In this document: in pieces, positions 34,650 through 39,829 of the stretch
Layout: each line of letters starts with the position of its first letter
Numbering within the stretch: the stretch's first letter is position 1
Origin: CBETVX01 sp965539935
GTDB taxonomy: Bacteria; Bacillota; Clostridia; Peptostreptococcales; Caminicellaceae
Reading direction: 5' to 3'
DNA length: 39,829 nucleotides
Assembly: GCA_965539935.1 (NCBI GenBank)
Contig: CBETVX010000026.1
Coordinates: 1 to 39,829, forward strand
Notes under the pieces: generated by a model
Database searches by the model: none
Told to the model about the DNA's origin: nothing
The model's input: only the letters and a program-made list of their open reading frames with translations
Program-made: the position numbers and the translations under genes

Positions 34650-34673
34650 AAGCCTGGTATATAATCCAGGCTT
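34650..34673 (-). terminator. Short hairpin between cdaR and bkdR
   Basis: AAGCCTGG (34650-34657) pairs with CCAGGCTT (34666-34673) across an 8-base loop. No strong U-tract follows on the minus strand, so it may be a weak terminator of cdaA-cdaR. Confidence 0.4.
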
Positions 34674-34682
34674 CAATTACAT

Positions 34683-36002
34683 TTAATTATTGTTCATTAT
34701 ACCTTCTACATCATTGATTGGTTTTTCTATTGGTATCATATCCACTCTTTCTCCACTATCTTTTCTATATACATCTATTTGAATATTGTTTGGAAAGATT
34801 TCTATATTCTCAAATGCCATATCCTTATTAATTTCTATTGTTGCTTCATAGCTTCCCTCTTCTTTAATATTCTCAGCGTTAATAACTAGCTCTAAATCAC
34901 TTCTTTTAATTTCTTCCAATATGCTTCTGACATCACTAATTCTTACCTTTACTTCTCCCCGCAAATGACCAATATTGGTTGACAAATCATTATCTAAATT
35001 ATTTATTGATATCTCTGTAGTATTAAATGTGAATTCCTTAGATTCTATTTTTTCTACTTCTACTTTCAATTTTGGAAGTTCATAAAGCCTTGGAGTTGTA
35101 ATATTATCCGGCACAATAGGATTAACTTCAGTTACTAAATCAGATTCAATTCCATCAATATTAACAATTTCAGTGGAAATTTCAACGATGTCATTTAAGT
35201 CTTCAGTTTTTCCTTTTAATAGTACATTGTTTGGGCTTACCTCTATATTTGTAATTTTATATCCTTCCTTTACACTACCTTGGATTTGAGGAATTAATTC
35301 TACATTTTTTATTTTTAAAATAGGTAAATAAGTATTAACATATTTAGTTTCAACTTCAACTCCAGCAATTTCTTTGCCTTCACTATCAACTGCCTTTATT
35401 GGTACGTTATTACGTATATTTTCTGATTTGCCATCTACATTGATTTCCCCAATAACTTCAGCCACATCATTAACTTTTGTCTGTGGTCCTTCTACTAATA
35501 TTTCTGTAGGTGTTATATTAAGTTCTCCTACCTCAAAACCAGTACTAGGATCACCATTTATTTTAATAGTAACTGGTTTTTGTCTCTTAACTACTTTATC
35601 AAGTCTTACTTTAATTTGTTTTGGCTGTATATCTTCAATAGTTATATTTGCTGGAGAACTTATTTCTAAAGGAATACTATTTATCCCTTGTTGAAATCCT
35701 CTAAGGTCAGCACTAACTTTAATGTCTTCTTGGGATATTTTATACAGTTCGTTTGTTCTCCCCGTTATTTTTACATCTACTGTGAAATCCTCTTGATCTA
35801 TTATTACAAGTCCCGATTTCCTAAGCTCTTCTACATTTAAAAGCTGAACCTCTAAATTATTAAATACTTTATTAGTTTCTGGATTTACTTCCCCCATAAC
35901 ATAAAGCCAAAGGACTAAGGCAAATAATATGGATATAATCTTAGGAGTAGTATTTCTAGAAAATCTACTTTTTTCAAGTATCCCCTTTAAAAAATTAATC
36001 AT
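34683..36002 (-). CDS. cdaR: CdaA regulatory protein, YbbR-domain (CdaR)
   Basis: The 439-residue protein has one N-terminal membrane helix (about 20-37, IISILFALVLWLYVMGEVNP) and an outside-facing region of YbbR repeats, which show recurring patterns such as DQEDFTVDVKITGR, EISSPANITIEDIQPKQIKVRLDKV and ITNIEVSPNNVLLKG. CdaR binds and tunes the diadenylate cyclase CdaA. The two genes overlap by 8 bases, so they are translated together. Confidence 0.93.
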   Translation of the reverse strand: MINFLKGILEKSRFSRNTTPKIISILFALVLWLYVMGEVNPETNKVFNNLEVQLLNVEELRKSGLVIIDQEDFTVDVKITGRTNELYKISQEDIKVSADLRGFQQGINSIPLEISSPANITIEDIQPKQIKVRLDKVVKRQKPVTIKINGDPSTGFEVGELNITPTEILVEGPQTKVNDVAEVIGEINVDGKSENIRNNVPIKAVDSEGKEIAGVEVETKYVNTYLPILKIKNVELIPQIQGSVKEGYKITNIEVSPNNVLLKGKTEDLNDIVEISTEIVNIDGIESDLVTEVNPIVPDNITTPRLYELPKLKVEVEKIESKEFTFNTTEISINNLDNDLSTNIGHLRGEVKVRISDVRSILEEIKRSDLELVINAENIKEEGSYEATIEINKDMAFENIEIFPNNIQIDVYRKDSGERVDMIPIEKPINDVEGIMNNN

Positions 36003-36819
36003 TTTTAAGCCTCCACTTAAACTTGATTAGATTATTATCATATGTCAATGCATCCTTAATAATCCTAATCAAAGTGTCAATATCTAAAAATCTTGAAAGT
36101 TTTCCCTCTTTTGCTATTGAAATTGCACCAGTTTCCTCGGATACTATTATAGCTAAGGCATCAGAATTCTCTGTTATGCCTATACCGGCCCTATGTCTAG
36201 TCCCCAATTCTTTACTTAGATTTGGATTTTCCGTAAGGGGTAAAAAACATCCAGCTGCCATAATTTTATCCTTTCTTATAACTACTGCTCCATCATGCAA
36301 GGGTGTATTGGGAATAAAAATATTTATTAATAAACTACTTGATATTTTCCCCTCTATAAGATTTCCTGTTTCTATTACATCATTGATACCTGTATCTCTT
36401 TCTAATATTATTAAAGCTCCAATCTTTTGCCTAGATAAAGATGCTACAGCATCAGAAATTTCTTTGATTTTTTCATCTAATTCTTCATTGGCCAATTCTG
36501 CTAAAGATTTTGAAAGAAGACGACTTCTACCAAGGTATTCTAATGCTCTACGAAGTTCTGGTTGAAAAACAATTAATAATGCAATAAGTCCTAAAGTCAT
36601 GGTATTTTTTAATAGATAGTTAATAACGTATAATTTTGACCACTCACTGAGCTTTGTAGCAATTAATAATATAAGTAGTCCTTTAATAAGCTGTTCTGCC
36701 CTTGTCTCTCTAATAATCATATAAAGCTTATAAAATACAAAGGCTACTATAGATATATCAATTACTTCTCTAATACCCATGGTCTTAAATATTTCAATAA
36801 TTTGCTCCAAGTCAAACAC
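35995..36819 (-). CDS. cdaA: Diadenylate cyclase CdaA
   Basis: CdaA makes cyclic di-AMP from two ATP, which controls potassium and osmotic balance and is essential in many Firmicutes. The 274 residues have three membrane helices in the first 90 residues and a DAC domain with DGA (176-178) and RHR (208-210), the two defining active-site motifs. The GTG start at 36819 is very close to AAGAGGT. A TTG at 36810 is better spaced (6 bases), so the true start may be three codons later. It is the first gene of the cdaA-cdaR unit. Confidence 0.96.
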   Translation of the reverse strand: MFDLEQIIEIFKTMGIREVIDISIVAFVFYKLYMIIRETRAEQLIKGLLILLIATKLSEWSKLYVINYLLKNTMTLGLIALLIVFQPELRRALEYLGRSRLLSKSLAELANEELDEKIKEISDAVASLSRQKIGALIILERDTGINDVIETGNLIEGKISSSLLINIFIPNTPLHDGAVVIRKDKIMAAGCFLPLTENPNLSKELGTRHRAGIGITENSDALAIIVSEETGAISIAKEGKLSRFLDIDTLIRIIKDALTYDNNLIKFKWRLKND

Positions 36820-37084
36820 CTCTTATATATAAATGCATACTATAATTGTACTGTTTTTTTGTTCTATCTTCAACAAATATACAAAAATAGTAAATAAATA
36901 TTACTATATTACTATTAATCTATTCTAGCTGTTGTAAATTCATGTTTCTGAGTTTTTTACTAAACTTGTTAAAATATTTTATAAATTCTTTTTTTGTGTG
37001 GAAGAATAAACTTATAACCCTAAACTTAATTTTAAACTAGATGATTTAATAAATTTATAATAATCCTAATGGAGGCTTACTAAA

Positions 37085-38302
37085 ATGAATCATGATAGTA
37101 TATTAAATGAAATCTTAAAACAAAACAACTCGAAAATTGTATTGATTGTTATGGATGGTATCGGTGATATAAGAAGTAGAGAATTTGGGTACAAAACTCC
37201 ACTAGAATATGCTAGAACTCCTAATCTAGATAAATTAACTTCTGAATCAGTGTGTGGAAGAATGTATCCCATATCTCCTGGCATTACTCCAGGAAGTGGC
37301 CCGGGTCATATAGGTCTCTTTGGCTATGATCCTAAGGTAGTAACTATTGGACGAGGGGTATTAGAAAGTGTAGGATTAGGACTAACTCTTGAAGATAATG
37401 ATGTGGCCGCTAGATGCAACTTTGCTACTATTAATGCTGAAGGAAAAATACTTGATAGGCGTGCAGGGAGAATGTCTACTGAAAAAACTATTGAACTGTG
37501 CAATAAACTAAGAACTATCAATGAAATTGATGGAGTAAGAATAATAATAGAACCCGGTAAGGGCCATAGATTTGTGGTTATCTTTAGAAGTAATGAGAAA
37601 GAACTGGGTTCAAATATTAACGATACTGACCCCCAAGTGGAAGGTAAAGCACCTTTAATAGCTAAGGGGCAGGATGCTAAGTCTAAATTTCTTGCATCTG
37701 TCATCAATAAATTTATTTCAAAGGGTTTCGAAATACTTAAAAATGAATATCCAGCCAATGGCTTTTTGACAAGAGGTTTTTCTTCTAAACCCATTTTACC
37801 TAGTATACGCGAAAAATATTTAATGGAATCTGCTGCTATTGCAACTTACCCAATGTATAGGGGTATAGCCTCACTTCTGGGGATGAAACTTCTAGAAGCT
37901 CCTACTTCAATTGGAGGTCTATTTGAAACCTATGCTCAAAATAGGCAAAAATATGATTTTTTCTTTATCCATATTAAAGGTACAGACCAAGCTGGAGAAG
38001 ATGGTGATTTTAGTGCAAAAGTAAAGTGTATAGAAACAGTTGATAAATCTCTTCCAATATTACTTGATTATAGGCCAGATGTTATAGCTATTACTGGAGA
38101 TCATTCATCTCCATGTGCAATGAGATCCCATAGTTTTCATCCAGTTCCAGTACTTATCAATAGTGAATATTCAGGAGTAGATGATGTATCAAGATTTCAT
38201 GAAAATGCATGTAACAATGGTGGACTTGGCTTTTTTGAAAGTAAATATTTAATGTCCCTGTTACTTGCCAATGCAAGAAGACTAAATAAATTTGGTGCCT
38301 AA
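37085..38302 (+). CDS. apgM: Cofactor-independent phosphoglycerate mutase, archaeal (ApgM) type
   Basis: This enzyme interconverts 3- and 2-phosphoglycerate in glycolysis and gluconeogenesis without 2,3-bisphosphoglycerate. The 405 residues begin with a metal-binding alkaline-phosphatase-like motif VLIVMDGIGD and include PGITPGSGPGHIGLFGYDP (the active-site Ser region), FIHIKGTDQAGEDGD and ITGDHSSPCAMRSHSFHPVP (metal-binding Asp/His). These place it in the ApgM family rather than GpmI, which is about 510 residues. It has its own transcription unit on the plus strand, diverging from cdaA, with GGAGG about 9 bases before the start. Confidence 0.94.
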   Translation: MNHDSILNEILKQNNSKIVLIVMDGIGDIRSREFGYKTPLEYARTPNLDKLTSESVCGRMYPISPGITPGSGPGHIGLFGYDPKVVTIGRGVLESVGLGLTLEDNDVAARCNFATINAEGKILDRRAGRMSTEKTIELCNKLRTINEIDGVRIIIEPGKGHRFVVIFRSNEKELGSNINDTDPQVEGKAPLIAKGQDAKSKFLASVINKFISKGFEILKNEYPANGFLTRGFSSKPILPSIREKYLMESAAIATYPMYRGIASLLGMKLLEAPTSIGGLFETYAQNRQKYDFFFIHIKGTDQAGEDGDFSAKVKCIETVDKSLPILLDYRPDVIAITGDHSSPCAMRSHSFHPVPVLINSEYSGVDDVSRFHENACNNGGLGFFESKYLMSLLLANARRLNKFGA

Positions 38303-38312
38303 TTTTTCTTTT

Positions 38313-38338
38313 GACTCTTATTAGAGTCTTTCTTTTTT
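38313..38338 (+). terminator. Terminator of apgM
   Basis: GACTCT/AGAGTC forms a 6-pair stem with a 4-base loop (38313-38328), followed by TTTCTTTTTT, 11 bases past the apgM stop. Confidence 0.75.
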
Positions 38339-38422
38339 GCCTAATATATGAATTGATACTAAATTTATCATGTTATTATTTTTTCAAACCTTGGAAAAAT
38401 AATTAAGAAAGGAGGTCATCAA

Positions 38423-39088
38423 TTGAAAAAAAGTAAATCGCTAATAGCTCTTTTCAGCATATGTTTACTTTTATTAATTTTTAATGTGAATATTGTAGAT
38501 GCACAAACTGTTGACGCAGATACTGATGTTTACACTGTTCAACCTGGAGACTCATTATGGAAAATTGCTTTAAAATATCAAGTGGGCATTAGTGAACTTA
38601 TTGCTGCTAACCCTCAATTTACTAATCCAGATTTAATCTATCCAGGAGATAAGGTTTATGTACCACTTTTTAGTACTGTAAAGGCTATTGAAAAGGAAGT
38701 CATAGAGTTAACAAATATTCAAAGAGAAAAGTATGGATTAGAACCTCTAGCACATAATTGGGAGCTTTCAAGGGTAGCACGATTTAAATCTGAAGATATG
38801 AGAGATAGACAATACTTTAGCCATACATCTCCAACCTATGGTTCCCCATTTACTATGATGAAGAATTTTGGTATAAATTATACAGCTGCTGGTGAAAACA
38901 TAGCCAAAGGTCAAGATACTGCTCAGGAAGTTGTTACAGCATGGATGAATTCTGAAGGACATAGAAAAAATATTTTAAATACCAATTATACCCATATAGG
39001 TGTAGGTTATGCTATAGATTCAAATGGGGTAAAGTATTGGACTCAAATGTTTATTAAACCTCAAGATTCTCAATGGCCATACTACTAA
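38423..39088 (+). CDS. Secreted LysM and CAP/SCP domain protein (SafA/YkwD-like)
   Basis: The 221-residue protein starts at TTG 38423 behind AAAGGAGGTC (about 6 bases). It has a signal peptide (1-28), a LysM domain (about 37-81, YTVQPGDSLWKIALKYQVGI) that binds peptidoglycan, and a CAP domain (about 95-221) with LTNIQREKYGLEPL, YFSHTSPTYGSPF, GENIAKGQDTAQEVVTAWMNS and GVGYA. The catalytic-site His/Glu motifs (FSHTS, GENIA and HRKNIL) are all present. In spore formers similar proteins act on spore coat or cell wall. Its exact activity is unknown. It is a single gene closed by a long hairpin. Confidence 0.9.
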   Translation: MKKSKSLIALFSICLLLLIFNVNIVDAQTVDADTDVYTVQPGDSLWKIALKYQVGISELIAANPQFTNPDLIYPGDKVYVPLFSTVKAIEKEVIELTNIQREKYGLEPLAHNWELSRVARFKSEDMRDRQYFSHTSPTYGSPFTMMKNFGINYTAAGENIAKGQDTAQEVVTAWMNSEGHRKNILNTNYTHIGVGYAIDSNGVKYWTQMFIKPQDSQWPYY

Positions 39089-39092
39089 TAAA

Positions 39093-39141
39093 CCATATAA
39101 AAAATAAGACTTGGAAAAACCAAGTCTTATTTTTTATATGG
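39093..39141. terminator. Long bidirectional hairpin between the CAP gene and the tRNA cluster
   Basis: CCATATAAAAAATAAGACTT with its next two bases (39093-39114) pairs perfectly with 39120-39141, giving a 22-pair stem with a 5-A loop. T-runs occur on both strands within the arms. It ends the plus-strand CAP gene and also the minus-strand tRNA transcript. The three bases 39139-39141 are also the encoded CCA of tRNA-Pro. Confidence 0.88.
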
Positions 39142-39215
39142 TCGGGGTGGCAGGATTTGAACCCGCGGCCCTCTGGTCCCAAACCAGATGCGCTACCAAA
39201 CTGCGCTACACCCCG
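39139..39215 (-). tRNA. tRNA-Pro (anticodon TGG)
   Basis: On the minus strand CGGGGTGTAGCGCAGTTTGG starts a cloverleaf with anticodon loop TTTGGGA (TGG), TTCAAAT T-loop and encoded CCA. It is the last tRNA of the cluster in transcription order, with its 3' end inside the terminator hairpin. Confidence 0.96.
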
Positions 39216-39228
39216 AAAACTATTTTAT

Positions 39229-39305
39229 TGGTGGGCCCTCAGGGACTCGAACCCCGGACCTGCCGGTTATGAGCCGGACGCTCTGACCAACTGAGCTAAG
39301 GGCCC
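39229..39305 (-). tRNA. tRNA-Met (anticodon CAT)
   Basis: The minus strand begins GGGCCCTTAGCTCAG with a matching 3' AGGGCCC acceptor stem, anticodon loop CTCATAA, T-loop TTCGAGT and encoded CCA. The acceptor stem pairs at all positions, so it is not the initiator tRNA. Elongator Met is most likely, but a CAT-anticodon tRNA-Ile cannot be excluded by sequence alone. Confidence 0.9.
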
Positions 39306-39313
39306 CAATTTCT

Positions 39314-39402
39314 TGGCGGAGGGGGTGGGATTCGAACCCACGGCCCCTTGCGGAGTCACTGGTTTTCAAGACCAGCTCCTTAAACCACTCGGACACCCCT
39401 CC
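39314..39402 (-). tRNA. tRNA-Ser (anticodon TGA)
   Basis: The minus strand begins GGAGGGGTGTCCGAGTGG, with anticodon loop CTTGAAA and a long variable arm (GACTCCGCAAGG region) typical of Ser tRNAs. The T-loop is TTCGAAT, the discriminator base is G, and CCA is encoded. Confidence 0.96.
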
Positions 39403-39423
39403 ATGCTTTATAATCAAAATATA

Positions 39424-39500
39424 TGGCGTGCCCACAGGGATTCGAACCCCGGACACACGGCTTAGAAGGCCGTTGCTCTATCCTGCTGAGCTATGGGCAC
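39424..39500 (-). tRNA. tRNA-Arg (anticodon TCT)
   Basis: The minus strand begins GTGCCCATAGCTCAGCAGG, with anticodon loop CTTCTAA, T-loop TTCGAAT and encoded CCA. It reads AGA, a frequent arginine codon in this AT-rich genome. Confidence 0.96.
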
Positions 39501-39547
39501 AAATATTATCTAATGGCTTAAAGCTATTAGATAGTTAATCAATTAAA

Positions 39548-39622
39548 TGGAGCGGTAGAAGGGATTCGAACCCTCGACCCTCGCCTTGGCAAGGCGATGC
39601 TCTACCACTGAGCCACTACCGC
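39548..39622 (-). tRNA. tRNA-Gly (anticodon GCC)
   Basis: The minus strand begins GCGGTAGTGGCTCAGTGG, with anticodon loop TTGCCAA, T-loop TTCGAAT and encoded CCA. Confidence 0.96.
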
Positions 39623-39627
39623 ATAAA

Positions 39628-39711
39628 TGGTGCGGGTGGAGGGACTTGAACCCCCACGTACAAGACACTAGATCCTAAGTCTAGCGCGTCTGCCAATTCC
39701 GCCACACCCGC
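39628..39711 (-). tRNA. tRNA-Leu (anticodon TAG)
   Basis: The minus strand begins GCGGGTGTGGCGGAATTGG, with anticodon loop CTTAGGA, a long variable arm as expected for Leu, T-loop TTCAAGT and encoded CCA. Only five bases separate it from tRNA-Gly. Confidence 0.96.
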
Positions 39712-39774
39712 ATATGATATTTAATAAAAAATAAGTAATAATTAATAGATTCAGACTCATTATTACTATTTAAA

Positions 39775-39829
39775 TGGTGGAGGGAACTGGATTCGAACCA
39801 GTGAAGGCTTAGCCAACGGATTTACAGTC
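39775..39829 (-). tRNA. tRNA-Tyr (anticodon GTA), cut by window end
   Basis: Only the 3' part is visible: anticodon loop with GTA, variable arm, T-arm with TTCGAAT, and encoded CCA. The 5' half lies beyond the window. Confidence 0.88.

Noticed and set aside
39073..39456. Open frames on both strands near the right end
   Set aside because: They translate tRNA genes (the repeated WWALRDSNPGP-like and GGSGVRVP-like strings are tRNA shadows) and are not proteins.

Overview
The window is AT-rich, with dense operons mostly on the minus strand, strong Shine-Dalgarno sequences and Firmicutes-type genes (mtl PTS, HPr, glmS ribozyme, CdaA/CdaR, butyrate kinase). An anaerobic amino-acid-fermenting Clostridia/Tissierellia-like bacterium is most likely. 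The ferredoxin-linked 2-oxoacid oxidoreductase and butyrate kinases point to anaerobic branched-chain amino-acid use. The genus cannot be read from the window.

Bases 1 to about 12,740 look accessory. From the left there is an open-ended membrane protein, then a compact graspetide-type (omega-ester RiPP) operon: a small unknown gene, a precursor with four T-x-T-R-E-[S/G]-I-D-R-S-E repeats, an ATP-grasp ligase overlapping it by ATGA, and a three-helix membrane protein with a coiled coil. Next is a decayed stretch holding remnants of a Tn7-like transposon: a tnsA start joined almost directly to a tnsD end, with tnsB and tnsC missing. After a terminator come a Ser/Thr protein kinase, a large HEPN-like/zinc-ribbon protein, an unknown protein with a helical C-terminus, and a NucS-like nuclease with a RAMA-like domain. 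Together these resemble an uncharacterised defence island. A CRISPR array (one degenerate and nine good repeats, read on the minus strand) follows with no cas gene in the window. Its leader carries a TGTCGTCGA/TCGACGACA inverted repeat.

Bases 12,830 to the end look like core genome. Two small membrane proteins precede the amino-sugar and PTS genes. The usual Firmicutes order cdaA-cdaR-glmM-glmS is kept on one strand but split by two inserted blocks. One is a branched-chain 2-oxoacid block: a BkdR-like sigma-54 activator, a near-consensus -24/-12 promoter, buk-ptb-buk, a ParA-like ATPase and the four VOR subunits, followed by an unknown gene with cstA. The other is a mannitol block (mtlR, mtlA, mtlD, ptsH). 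glmS is preceded by a glmS ribozyme. On the plus strand are apgM and a secreted LysM-CAP protein. The window ends in a minus-strand tRNA cluster (Pro, Met, Ser, Arg, Gly, Leu and a cut-off Tyr), separated from the plus-strand genes by a long bidirectional hairpin.

Functionally, the VOR complex should convert branched-chain 2-oxoacids to acyl-CoA with reduced ferredoxin. Ptb and Buk would then harvest ATP from the acyl-CoA, under sigma-54/BkdR control. The most novel material is the graspetide precursor family and the kinase/HEPN gene set.
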